DNA of 64,000 bases from Bacteroidales bacterium UBA6267 (GTDB lineage: Bacteria > Bacteroidota > Bacteroidia > Bacteroidales > UBA1556), in assembly GCA_002440745.1 (NCBI GenBank), contig DJVB01000030.1:66114-130113 (forward strand). The letters run 5' to 3'. Positions 19,701-28,002 of the stretch are shown here, one piece after another. The notes under the pieces were generated by a model. That model worked only from the letters and a program-made list of their open reading frames with translations. It ran no database searches and had not been told where the DNA came from. Positions within the stretch are counted from its first letter, which is position 1. Each line of letters starts with the position of its first letter. The position numbers and the translations under genes are program-made.

Positions 19701-20698
19701 CTATTGATGTTGTTTATAATGAAATGGTGGACAACTCTGCAACAATAACTTCAAACTATTCAGGCATCACCTCTATATCTTCAATCTTGTTAAGCAGCAA
19801 TAGCAAAACTGCCACAATCTCTTTGGGTACCCCAATGGTTAATGGAATGAATTATAGTTTGACAATCAATACTATAAGCGATACAGCAGGTAATATAATG
19901 ACAAACCCACAAACTTTCAATTTCATATTTAATAATTCTCAAGCTGATTTGATTATCACTGAAATTATGTATAACGACTTGAGCGAGATAGATTCTTTAG
20001 AATATTTCGAAATTTACAATAAAGGTACTGTTAATGCTGATATTAGCGGTTATCAAGTTTCGGATGGTATCGTTTATACTTTCCCTCAAAATACAGTCAT
20101 GGCTCCGGGCTCTTTCTTGGTTATTGCAAAAGACTCAGCATTAGTTAATTCCGTATTTGGAATCAGCGGAACACATCAGTGGACTGATGGTGGATTGAAA
20201 AATTCGGGAGAAGCAATTGAAATAGTTAATACTAATGGAATTTCGGTTGCTAAGGTTGAATTCTCAGATCAAAGTCCTTGGCCAGTAGAAGCTGATGGTG
20301 ACGGTCCTTCTTTGGAATTTTGTGATAAAAATTTGGTGAATAATAATGGTGCAAATTGGACCTTATCAACAAATTTCGTAACTACTTTCAATGGTGATTC
20401 CATTTTTGGGTCGCCCAAATCCGATTGTATTCCTATTGGAATTAGCGAAATGGAAAACGAAGTTTCTTTGAACATTTTCCCAAATCCGGCTCACAATACG
20501 GTTCAAATATCCTCCTCCGTTGAGATGAATCAGATTCAAGTGTTTGATGCAAATGGAAATCAGGTTTATCATCTTATTTTAAACGGTTATCAATTTGAAA
20601 TCGACATAACTTCTTATGAAAGTGGGTTGTATTTCATTCGAACAATTTTCGCAAATGGAACATTATCAAAATCTTCAAAATTACTTATCATCAGGTAA
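16799..20698 (+). CDS. Secreted lamin-tail-domain (LTD) and Ig-like repeat protein, T9SS type A
   Basis: A 1,299-residue exported protein. The signal peptide spans 1-21, with LLASAQ at its end. The ATG at 16799 is preferred over an upstream TTG at 16769 because it gives a normal signal peptide. Three near-identical LTDs begin IPNLVI[TS]EINYNGPESGT and contain an EFIEIYN core; a fourth divergent LTD starts near residue 1055. Each of the first two LTDs is followed by two 100-residue SbsA/Big_5-like Ig modules (APYVM[SN]ATALSDTVVEVKF), and the third by one divergent Ig module. The C-terminal 75 residues are a type A sorting domain (NIFPNPAHNTVQIS...YFIRTIF...KLLIIR). LTDs often accompany secreted nucleases or phosphatases, but no catalytic domain is present. 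Probable surface adhesin. Confidence 0.92.
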   Translation: MKFKQLFIFLIGFLPLLASAQANKNAVAFSPVPGVPNLVITEINYNGPESGTDTTEFIEIYNNDTVAVNMAGFSFTKGITYTFPQVVVGVGQYFVIAYDSLKVNDFFNISSYKWTSGGLSNGGEELLLVTSTGDTIDRVVFDDGGSWPTSPDGFGPSLTLCDVNSDNSLAANWSAATTFAGVNAAGDSIFANPGAGCGAGPTPIGDTIAPYVMSATALSDTVVEVKFSEVVDTTALNSVNYTGLTAISTISFQANQTDVHLNLSTALTNGQTYNLTINNVKDTAQNMMDSAQTFAVLYNAPQTPVDSIAPYVMNATALSDTVVEVKFSEVVDTTALNSANYTGLTAISTISFQSNHTDVHLNLSTALTSGQTYNLTINNVKDTAQNGMDSAQTFAILYQSSLPPFSGIPNLVITEINYNGPESGTDTTEFIEIYNNDTVAVNMAGFSITEGVVYTFPQVVLGVGQYFVLSLDSVKVNNFFNISSYKWISGGLSNGGEDLLLVTSTGDTIDYVNFDDGGSWPTSPDGFGPSLTLCDVNSDNSLAANWSAATTFAGVNAAGDSIFANPGAGCGAGPTPVGDTIAPYVMSATALSDTVVEVKFTEVVDTTALNSGNYTGLTAISTISFQANQTDVHLNLSTALTNGQTYNLTINNVKDTAQNMMDSAQTFAVLYNAPQTPVDSIAPYVMSATALSDTVVEVKFSEVVDTTALNSANYTGLTLISTISFQANQTDVHLNLSTALTSGQTYNLTINNVKDTAQNMMDSAQTFAILYQSSLPPFSGIPNLVISEINYNGPESGTDTTEFIEIYNNDTVAVNMAGFSFTKGITYTFPQVVVGVGQYFVIAFDSVKVNNFFNISSYKWTSGGLSNSGEELLLVTSTGDTIDRVVFDDGGSWPTSPDGNGPSLTLCDVNSDNSLAANWSAATTFAGVNAAGDSIFANPGAGCGFVPPPASDTIPPVVLSVTPVNASTIDVVYNEMVDNSATITSNYSGITSISSILLSSNSKTATISLGTPMVNGMNYSLTINTISDTAGNIMTNPQTFNFIFNNSQADLIITEIMYNDLSEIDSLEYFEIYNKGTVNADISGYQVSDGIVYTFPQNTVMAPGSFLVIAKDSALVNSVFGISGTHQWTDGGLKNSGEAIEIVNTNGISVAKVEFSDQSPWPVEADGDGPSLEFCDKNLVNNNGANWTLSTNFVTTFNGDSIFGSPKSDCIPIGISEMENEVSLNIFPNPAHNTVQISSSVEMNQIQVFDANGNQVYHLILNGYQFEIDITSYESGLYFIRTIFANGTLSKSSKLLIIR
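16904..19141 (+). repeat. Two tandem 1,119-bp coding repeats, third partial copy to about 19630
   Basis: The LTD start motif recurs at 16904, 18023 and 19142, exactly 1,119 bp (373 codons) apart. Long stretches are identical at DNA level, including synonymous positions. Each unit also contains a 300-bp internal repeat (for example 17423 and 17723). Recent tandem duplication or gene conversion is implied. Confidence 0.9.
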
Positions 20699-20718
20699 TT
20701 AGGTTGATTGATAAATTG

Positions 20719-20755
20719 AAATGCCGGTTAAGTTGACTTAGCCGGCATTTTATTT
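20719..20755 (+). terminator. Terminator after the LTD protein gene
   Basis: AAATGCCGGTTAAG and CTTAGCCGGCATTT form a stem with one G-U pair and a TTGA loop, followed by TTATTTTGTTG. It lies 21 bp after the stop at 20698. Confidence 0.85.
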
Positions 20756-20834
20756 TGTTGTCTTTTTGTTAAAAGGAATCTGTAATTCAGATAGATACAG
20801 ATTTTTTCTTGTATTATTTTACATCGAACTAAGC

Positions 20835-21137
20835 TTATATTATTTCAATTCCATGCTTAATAATCTCAGAATAGAAATTGGCTTCGTCAGATTCTTTTTC
20901 TATCAAAATGGGTTCAATTCTATGGTCAATTTGTCGGCGCAGTTTCCATAGCATTGGAATGACGGTAAAGAAATCCTCATTAATTCTATTTACAATTATG
21001 GCAACATCAATATCACTGTCTTTACGATTTGTGCCTTTGGCAAAGGAACCATAAAGAAACATGCTTTTAAATTGTAAGTGTTTGCTTAATAAGTGTTTAT
21101 ATTCAGTTGCTTTCTTTATAGCTTCTCCTTTATCCAT
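20835..21137 (-). CDS. MNT-type nucleotidyltransferase-domain protein, solitary
   Basis: A 100-residue minimal nucleotidyltransferase. The catalytic GSFAKGT is at 30-36 and DSDID at 40-44, giving the two metal-binding aspartates. In two-gene HEPN/MNT toxin-antitoxin modules the MNT protein AMPylates the HEPN RNase. No HEPN gene is visible: the 174 bp upstream holds only short frames, and the opposite-strand LTD gene lies downstream. It could be an orphan antitoxin, a remnant of a lost module, or act on a distant partner. The length is typical for the family and the catalytic residues look intact, so the protein itself is probably functional. Confidence 0.85.
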   Translation of the reverse strand: MDKGEAIKKATEYKHLLSKHLQFKSMFLYGSFAKGTNRKDSDIDVAIIVNRINEDFFTVIPMLWKLRRQIDHRIEPILIEKESDEANFYSEIIKHGIEII

Positions 21138-21311
21138 TGTTGTAGTTTTGTGGTTTCTTTAATTATTTCATAGCACCTTTCTCGAGAAAGAGTTTAAAAT
21201 AAGCAATCATTATGCGAAGTTTTATTAAAAATACATGATAGGCGTAATCTGAAAAATGTATTCCAATTAAAAAACAATAATCACCGACTTAATCAAATTG
21301 TTAGTTTCAAC

Positions 21312-24300
21312 CTATTGTATAATCAGGTTTTTCTGTACAGTTTGATTGGAACTATTTCTAATTATTATACGGTATAATCCGGGAGCAAAATTATGATTAA
21401 TCTGATATTTGGATATATTGGAAAAATGTTCTGAATAAACGATTTTTCCATCAGCGGAGAAAATGTCTAACAAAATATCAGATTGATTTTCAGAGAATAA
21501 AATCGTGAACTCATGCCTTGAGGGATTTGGAAAAATAGAAACAAAATGATCTGATTTTTCCTGGATTGATAAATCGGAGACAGGATAGCAGGCTGAAGTG
21601 TCAACACAGATATTATCTGTGATAATCACTGCATAATAGCCATTTGCCGTAACGGTAAAGTTTGCCGATGTTGCCCCCGAAATAGGCATCATACTGCTGC
21701 AATTAATCCATTGATAATTTCCACCAATATGATTGGCACTGAGCACAGGACTGGAATAACTTATCGTGTTATCTATAACAATAACAGTGAGTTGAATGGT
21801 TATCACGCTGTCGCAACCTGCCTGATTTGGAATGGTGTCCAAATAGGTTCCGCTTTGGGTCAGGGTTTTCCCTGATGGGCTGAGATAAGACCCGCAAGCA
21901 ACAGGTTGAATTGTGGATGTGGTAGCTTGATTCACAGTGAGTTGAATGGTTATCACGCTGTCGCAACCTGCCTGATTTGGAATGGTGTCCAAATAGGTTC
22001 CGCTTTGGGTCAGGGTTTTCCCTGATGGGCTGAGATAAGACCCGCAAACAACAGGTTGAATTGTGGATGTGGTAGCTTGATTCACAGTGAGTTGTATGGT
22101 TATCATGCTGTCGCAACCTGCCTGATTTGGAATGGTGTCCAAATAGGTTCCGCTTTGGGTCAGGGTTTTCCCTGAAGGGCTGAGATAAAACCCGCAAACA
22201 ACAGGTTGAATTGTGGATGTGGTAGCTTGATTCACGGTGAGTTGTATGGTTATCACGCTGTCGCAACCTGCATGATTTGGAATGGTGTCTAAATAGGTTC
22301 CGCTTTGGGTCAGGGTTTTCCCTGATGGGCTGAGATAAGACCAGCAAGCAACAGGTTGAATTGTGGATGTGGTAGCTTGATTCACAGTGAGTTGAATGGT
22401 TATCACGCTGTCGCAACCTGCCTGATTTGGAATAGTGTCAAAATAGATTCCGCTTTGAGTCAATGTTTTCCCTGATGGGCTGAGATAGGAACCGCAAGCA
22501 ACAGGTTGAATTGTGGATGTGGTAGCTTGATTCACAGTGAGTTGTATGGTTATCACGCTGTCGCAACCTGCCTGATTTGGAATAGTGTCCAAATAGGTTC
22601 CGCTTTGGGTCAGGGTTTTCCCTGATGGGCTGAGATAAGACCCGCAAGCAACAGGTTGAATTGTGGATGTGGTAGCTTGATTCACGGTGAGTTGTATGGT
22701 TATCACGCTGTCGCAACCTGCATGATTTGGAATGGTGTCCAAATAGGTTCCGCTTTGGTTCAGGGTTTTCCCTGATGGGCTGAGATAAGACCCGCAAGCA
22801 ACAGGTTGAATTGTGGATGTGGTAGCTTGATTCACAGTGAGTTGTATGGTTATCACGCTGTCGCAACCTGCCTGATTTGGAATGGTGTCCAAATAGTTTC
22901 CGCTTTGGGTCAGGGTTTTCCCTGATGGGCTGAGATAGGAACCGCAAGCAACAGGTTGAATTATGGAGGTGGTAGAGTTTGAGATGGTTAACTCAAGAAT
23001 TAATAAGGAATCGCAGTTTAAACTATTCGGAATCGTGTCGAAATAGGTGCCGGATGTTAGATAAGTTTTTCCGCGCCAACTAAAGGAATCACAGCTTGTT
23101 GCATAAGTTTTTGAGGACGAAGTGTCTAATAAAACTTGCAAAATGATAACTGAGTCACAACCATTTATTGTTTGGAAGTTTCGGCTGTAAAACCCTTCCT
23201 GACTGATATTGACATTCGCCATGGAATCGAAATAGGAGTAACAACCATGAGCTATTATTGTATCCTTAAAGGATTGATTGATTGTCAGATTAAACTGAAT
23301 GATAGAGTCGCAATTGAAGCCAAAGCTAACTGTATCTATATAATTTCCAGACTGATAGACTATTTTTCCTGAAGGAAGTTCAAAGAAGTCACAGGCGCTT
23401 GCAACCACAGTGTCGTATTGGTTCGAGCAGGGAATTGCCGGTCCAAGGTGCAGCACAGCAATATCTTTACCTCCGGCAGCGGTTTTCTGCACAATAGTTC
23501 CGTTAAAATCGAAGTTTGAGTAACTTGTAAAACTTCCAACTGCAACGACTTGTCCGTTTTTAATCGAAATGGAGTTGGTCCAATCCGTACTTGGTCCTCC
23601 AAAAAAATGGTTTTCGATGTAGTTTCCCGAAGTATCTAAATAATTAATAAATCCATCGGAATAGCCGTTGTTTATTGGGGAAACTAATGGAATTCCAGGG
23701 TCAAAGTCGATGGTGTCGTAGAAGTAGCCCGAAAGAATTAAAAGGGAATCTTCTATAAATAAGCTAGTTACATAATCCCCTTTACCACTTTGCCCATTCG
23801 ATCCAAAACTTCTTGCCCATATTGTGTTAAGGTTGGTATCTGCTTTAAAGACAAAGATATCATAATCGCCATTGGAGGTTAAAGGTAATGCCGCGGATGA
23901 CGGGTCAAAGTCGGCAGTCAGGCGAAAATTACCGGTTGCGTAAACTTTATTGTCCTTGATTTTTACTTTATTAATCTGGTCATCGGAAAGGCCACCATAT
24001 TGTTGAGCTTGAAACAAATTTCCATTTTCATCATAAATGGCCAAATAACCGTCATTTCCACCGGTGCTAACTAAATTTACTGTATTGGTTGATGGGTCGA
24101 AATCAGCAGTGTTGCGAAAAAGTCCTCCGGCAATAATTTTATTATCCGGTAAAATTTGAACGGAATTTCCATAATCACTGCTGCTTCCACCAATTTTAAA
24201 AGCCCATTGGAAAATGCCTGAGGTTGAGAACTTTGCTAAAAACGCATCCCGGACTGCCGCTGAAAGTGAGAATACTGCGGTGCTTGGGTCAAAGTCGGCA

Positions 24301-26258
24301 GTTGATCTAAAGTATCCTGTGGCTACAACCGAACCATAACTATCTGATGCTAACTCATAAATGTCATCATTGTTCGATCCCCCGAATTTAATTCCCCAAA
24401 TAAAATCTCCTGCCGGATTGAGTTTAACAATCATTGCATCATTTAAACCGGCAGAAGTTTCTAACTGTGTATTTGTTCCGATATCTAAATCGATAGTTTC
24501 ATAAAAACTTCCTCCTGCTAAAATATTTCCCTGATAATCAATAGTTAAACTGTTGATAAAACTGTTTCCGGTTCCGGAAAAAACCTTTGACCATATCAAT
24601 CCACCTGATGAATTATATTTCGCTATAAAACCAGAGGTGAATTCACCAGCGTCTATTGTATTATTTTGATTTTGAGCATCGAAGGATACTTCCCCTTTTA
24701 TGGAGCCCCCAACGTAATAATTGCCAGATTGATCATGAATCACAATTTTGGCATCATCATCACCACCTAAATGATCCACCACATAACTGTGATTTTGGTA
24801 GCTGTTGTTGCTTTTATCATAAATTACCACAACAGAAGAAGAAGAATTATTATATGCATAGGCGAATGATGAATCTTGACCTAAATCCATATCCACAGTC
24901 TTTGTAATGCTTCCAACTGCAATGATTTTATTGTTTTGTATGAAGGTTGAGTTGATTTTTTCGGTGCTAATACCTTGAGTTGAAAATGCCCAATCAAAAG
25001 CACCTGTACTATCGTAAGAGGCTATGAAGCCATCACCGGAAACGGGTGTTAATGTGAAAGTTGCTGCTGAGGGATCCATATCAAAACCGCTGAAAATATA
25101 TCCGCAGATAAACAGATTTTCTTGGTTGTCGGAAGAAAGATGATAGGGATAATCTGCTGAGCTGCTGCCCATGCCAAATCCCCAAACTAAATTGAAGGTT
25201 GGTGTATATTTCGCTAAAAAGATGTCTTTATTGCCCGATGAAGTAATGGGTGAATTTCCTGCGCCCGGTTGTAAATCTGTGGAATACATAAAGGTGCCTG
25301 TCAGAAAAATGTTACCTGAACTTTGGCGCTCTAATCCGACTAAAAGATCTTCGTAAATACCTCCAAATGAGGTTGATCGAATATGATTTCCGTTTTGGTC
25401 GTATTCTATTAGAAATACATCAGTGTTCCCTGCGGAGGTTAGAGTTTGAGTTGAAGATGATGGGTCGGCGTCAATACTATTGCTGAACTGACCGGCAACT
25501 ACAAAACTGCCGTCATTCTTTACGTCCATATCCGAAACCCAGCCCGGCAATCCTGAACCCGGAAGTGTAAAACTCCAAAGGTATTGACCGTTTGAGTTGA
25601 GCTTTACAACAAAAGGGTCTTGAAACGTTCCGGTTGCAATTCCCCAAGAAACTCCTATGCCCGGGTCAAAATCGGCTGAGTCGCTAAAAGCTCCTGCAAC
25701 GTATATATTATTCGCTCCGTCGATGCCCAAGGAGGTTGCGCCGTCCACACTGTTTCCTCCAAGTTGTGCTGCCCAAATTAGTGAACCTTGATTGGAATAT
25801 TTTGCCACAAACGCATCACCATTATTATAAGTGAAGGAGTTCATTATTAAATTGTTGGAGCTCGGATCAAAATCTATTTCTCCCACAAAACTTCCACAAA
25901 TAAGGATGTCGCCGTTTCCATCAATTGCTATCTGCCGCCCTTCGTTTCCGCTCGAACTGCCTGTTAATCTTTTAGCCCATTGGACTTGCAAATTGCTGTC
26001 GTAGCAAGCGAGGTAAATATGCTCGGTAGTGGTATTGCTACTCAAAATCATTTTTTGCGGACTTGGGTCGAAATCTAAAATTCCACCCCCTTTTCCTATA
26101 ACGTAAATATTTCCTGAATTGTCGGTTGTTACAGCTAATGCTTCATCGTCGTCACCAATCCCATCTCCATAAGTATCAACCTTTTGAAGACTATGTAATT
26201 GACAGAAAACTAATGTGTTGAGAAAAATTGCAAAAAATATCAGAATGAATCTTTTCAT
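21312..26258 (-). CDS. Secreted SBBP-type beta-propeller protein with 50-residue repeats, T9SS type A
   Basis: A 1,648-residue exported protein. The signal peptide covers about 1-19. Residues about 25-900 consist of SBBP-like blades with the recurring pattern GNIYVAG, DFDPS and D[AI]F[IL]AKY, each blade ending in W-x-x-x-FGG-type sequence. Next come three divergent and then eight near-identical 50-residue units (consensus PVACGSYLSPSGKTLTQSG, DTIPNQAGCDSVITIQL), each with two Cys that could form a disulfide. A short G-N-YQW-C module follows, and the C-terminus is a type A sorting domain (SIFPNPSRHEFTIL...GLYRIIIRN). It is transcribed alone. A structural or adhesive surface role is likely. The same Cys-containing repeat appears twice in the protein at 39892. 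Confidence 0.92.
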   Translation of the reverse strand: MKRFILIFFAIFLNTLVFCQLHSLQKVDTYGDGIGDDDEALAVTTDNSGNIYVIGKGGGILDFDPSPQKMILSSNTTTEHIYLACYDSNLQVQWAKRLTGSSSGNEGRQIAIDGNGDILICGSFVGEIDFDPSSNNLIMNSFTYNNGDAFVAKYSNQGSLIWAAQLGGNSVDGATSLGIDGANNIYVAGAFSDSADFDPGIGVSWGIATGTFQDPFVVKLNSNGQYLWSFTLPGSGLPGWVSDMDVKNDGSFVVAGQFSNSIDADPSSSTQTLTSAGNTDVFLIEYDQNGNHIRSTSFGGIYEDLLVGLERQSSGNIFLTGTFMYSTDLQPGAGNSPITSSGNKDIFLAKYTPTFNLVWGFGMGSSSADYPYHLSSDNQENLFICGYIFSGFDMDPSAATFTLTPVSGDGFIASYDSTGAFDWAFSTQGISTEKINSTFIQNNKIIAVGSITKTVDMDLGQDSSFAYAYNNSSSSVVVIYDKSNNSYQNHSYVVDHLGGDDDAKIVIHDQSGNYYVGGSIKGEVSFDAQNQNNTIDAGEFTSGFIAKYNSSGGLIWSKVFSGTGNSFINSLTIDYQGNILAGGSFYETIDLDIGTNTQLETSAGLNDAMIVKLNPAGDFIWGIKFGGSNNDDIYELASDSYGSVVATGYFRSTADFDPSTAVFSLSAAVRDAFLAKFSTSGIFQWAFKIGGSSSDYGNSVQILPDNKIIAGGLFRNTADFDPSTNTVNLVSTGGNDGYLAIYDENGNLFQAQQYGGLSDDQINKVKIKDNKVYATGNFRLTADFDPSSAALPLTSNGDYDIFVFKADTNLNTIWARSFGSNGQSGKGDYVTSLFIEDSLLILSGYFYDTIDFDPGIPLVSPINNGYSDGFINYLDTSGNYIENHFFGGPSTDWTNSISIKNGQVVAVGSFTSYSNFDFNGTIVQKTAAGGKDIAVLHLGPAIPCSNQYDTVVASACDFFELPSGKIVYQSGNYIDTVSFGFNCDSIIQFNLTINQSFKDTIIAHGCYSYFDSMANVNISQEGFYSRNFQTINGCDSVIILQVLLDTSSSKTYATSCDSFSWRGKTYLTSGTYFDTIPNSLNCDSLLILELTISNSTTSIIQPVACGSYLSPSGKTLTQSGNYLDTIPNQAGCDSVITIQLTVNQATTSTIQPVACGSYLSPSGKTLNQSGTYLDTIPNHAGCDSVITIQLTVNQATTSTIQPVACGSYLSPSGKTLTQSGTYLDTIPNQAGCDSVITIQLTVNQATTSTIQPVACGSYLSPSGKTLTQSGIYFDTIPNQAGCDSVITIQLTVNQATTSTIQPVACWSYLSPSGKTLTQSGTYLDTIPNHAGCDSVITIQLTVNQATTSTIQPVVCGFYLSPSGKTLTQSGTYLDTIPNQAGCDSMITIQLTVNQATTSTIQPVVCGSYLSPSGKTLTQSGTYLDTIPNQAGCDSVITIQLTVNQATTSTIQPVACGSYLSPSGKTLTQSGTYLDTIPNQAGCDSVITIQLTVIVIDNTISYSSPVLSANHIGGNYQWINCSSMMPISGATSANFTVTANGYYAVIITDNICVDTSACYPVSDLSIQEKSDHFVSIFPNPSRHEFTILFSENQSDILLDIFSADGKIVYSEHFSNISKYQINHNFAPGLYRIIIRNSSNQTVQKNLIIQ
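21784..22983 (-). repeat. Eight tandem 150-bp coding repeats
   Basis: The motif ACAGTGAGTTG recurs every 150 bp (21784, 21934, 22084 and so on). Units differ by only a few bases, and several share the same variants, which points to unequal crossover or conversion. The copy number is probably variable between strains. Confidence 0.93.
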
Positions 26259-26619
26259 GTAAAAAATGGTTTAAACGGTGAAAATCTAACATTTGCGAAA
26301 TTATAACTTGATTTCTTTCCTTTGAGAAAAACTTGTGTTAAATAGTTCACAAATGAGGTTTAATTTGAAAGATTTGTCAAAAATTCGGCAAGAGTCAGTA
26401 GGTGCAATTTAGTAATCAAGATAAATCGGGACAGGTTGTATGCTGGTTAGCATTTGTATTCGTTATTATCTGAATCGCAAAGAATAAAACTTTGAAATGC
26501 TTTAATCTGATGAGGTCCTTGTTCAAACTTAAGATTGTCGGTTATGTGATTAGGAATGATAATCTGAGAAATGGCTCTTTCACCAAATTCCTGAAGGAGT
26601 TTATCATATTAAAATGCCA
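26259..26619. other. Intergenic stretch with no recognised feature
   Basis: It holds the upstream region of the beta-propeller gene, on the minus strand, and the downstream region of the KilA-N gene. A degenerate TAATTTCG lies upstream of the former. I see no gene, strong hairpin or repeat. Confidence 0.5.
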
Positions 26620-27450
26620 TTATTCTTTTAATTTTTTAATGTTTGGATTCATTGCCAACGACTTCATTTGGCTGATAGCTGTTTGATTTAGTTTAATCAA
26701 TCTTTCGGATTGTGGTAATTCCATTTTTATAAATTCAGCATTCAAACTTTCCAAATTAGCCAATACTAAAAGCTGTTCAATTGTTGCGTAATCTCTTATG
26801 TTTCCGTCCAATTGAGGATTTTTATCTCTCCATTGCTTGGCAGTTTTGCCAAATAGAGCCACATTCAACACATCGGCTTCATTGGCGTAAATTATAATCA
26901 CTTGCTCTCTTTTTAAATTAGCCGGGATGATATTTTCTTTAATCGCATCGGTATGAATACGGTAATTGATTTTAGCTAAGGTGCGGTTGATGTTCCAATT
27001 GAGTTTAAGTCGGTCGTTTTCATCTGCTTTTAGGCGTTGAAATTCCCTAATTAAAAATAATTTAAAAGGTGCACTAATTGCCGAACCAAATTCAAAAGCA
27101 ATATCTTTATGAGCATAAGTGCCGCCATACTTTCCTTTTCTTACTATAAAGCCAATGGCATTGGTTTTCTCTATCCATTCTGACACGCTTAATACAAAGG
27201 AGTTCAAGCCTGCTTGGGTTTTAAAGTGGTCGAATTCGACCACTTTAAAATCAGGATTATTCATTTGTTCCCAAGTGCCTAAAAATTCTAATGTATATCT
27301 ATTTCTTATCCAGTTTTTTATGATATCCGCTGCTCGGCTTTCATTTTCTTTGGCATTTGCCATATCGGTTATACAGATAAAGTCTCTATCATTATCAGAA
27401 ATAACCTGAACGGGAACATTTTGTACTACTATTGACTTTTGTTTTGCCAT
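26620..27450 (-). CDS. KilA-N domain protein
   Basis: A 276-residue cytoplasmic protein. The N-terminal about 115 residues match the KilA-N domain (ITDMANAK near 27, IIKNWIRNRYTLEFLGTWE, and GKYGGTYAHKDIAFEFGSAI near 107-126). A helical C-terminal half contains the block ANEADVLNVALFGKTAKQW that usually accompanies it in Bacteroidota. KilA-N proteins come from phages and large DNA viruses and probably bind DNA. Stand-alone copies are common in Bacteroidota islands. The flanking DNA holds decayed gene fragments, consistent with a small recombination hotspot. The biological role is unknown. The ATG at 27450 has no ribosome site, as usual here. Confidence 0.85.
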   Translation of the reverse strand: MAKQKSIVVQNVPVQVISDNDRDFICITDMANAKENESRAADIIKNWIRNRYTLEFLGTWEQMNNPDFKVVEFDHFKTQAGLNSFVLSVSEWIEKTNAIGFIVRKGKYGGTYAHKDIAFEFGSAISAPFKLFLIREFQRLKADENDRLKLNWNINRTLAKINYRIHTDAIKENIIPANLKREQVIIIYANEADVLNVALFGKTAKQWRDKNPQLDGNIRDYATIEQLLVLANLESLNAEFIKMELPQSERLIKLNQTAISQMKSLAMNPNIKKLKE

Positions 27451-27529
27451 TTTTGTTTTTTAATTAATCCTTTTTCGTTGTGTTTTAATTTATTTAAACG
27501 TGTCGAATTCGGTACGGTTAACTCATGAA

Positions 27530-27772
27530 TTAAAGTCCATAAAAATCTTTAGTCACCCTTTTCTCCTCTTCACTACCGGCAAAGTCGGCATCATTGAGCG
27601 AAATAAAATTTACAACCAATTGGTTTTTGTCCAATAGTACGCAAAGGTGTTGTTTCTGCTCGGTAAGGCTTAGGGCTTTGTTCAACACCACCCATTTTCT
27701 CAATTCTCCGTTGTCTGTCAAGAAGTTGGGTTCTTTCTTGAGCTGATGCTCTAATATTGTGTACAGTTTCAT
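27530..27772 (-). pseudogene. Truncated N-terminus of a DNA methyltransferase (type III Mod-like)
   Basis: An 80-codon frame. Residues 1-32 (MKLYTILEHQLKKEPNFLTD, then NGELRKWVVLNKA) look like the N-terminus of type III restriction-modification adenine methylases from Bacteroidota. From about residue 33 the sequence departs, and the last part (LLDKNQLVVNF and SEEEKRVTKDFYGL) may come from a later part of the same gene joined by an internal deletion. The catalytic motifs DPPY and FxGxG are absent. No mod or res gene follows. I read it as a deletion remnant. The family call is from memory of homologues and is tentative. Confidence 0.45.
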
Positions 27773-27792
27773 TTATATCAAACCCTAAAAAT

Positions 27793-27963
27793 TTAGGTTT
27801 CAAAAATACATTTTTTATTAGTTAATCCTTCTGTTTTCCATAATTCTTGTAAACGTGTTTTTAAGTGTGTTGGGTGAAATTGGCAGGGTAGGTATATAAA
27901 CAGCTCTTTTACAAGTTGAATTATCTGTTTATTTATTAAGGCTTTAAATGTACTGTTTTGTAT
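27793..27963 (-). other. Startless 56-codon open frame, possible gene remnant
   Basis: The frame is bounded by stops and lacks ATG, GTG or TTG, yet it reads like real protein, with an amphipathic Lys/Glu-rich part containing LKTRLQELWKTEG. It lies just upstream of the methylase remnant on the same strand. I do not recognise it. It could be the tail of a lost gene or chance. Confidence 0.2.
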
Positions 27964-28002
27964 TTAAAAACGAATCCTAATCTACAAATCACGGTTGTTT
28001 TT

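Noticed and set aside
21769..22947. Two long same-strand frames (215 and 169 codons) inside the 150-bp repeats
   Set aside because: They are out-of-frame readings of the repeat array. A 150-bp period is divisible by three, so any open frame stays open through all units. The main frame has a signal peptide and a sorting domain.
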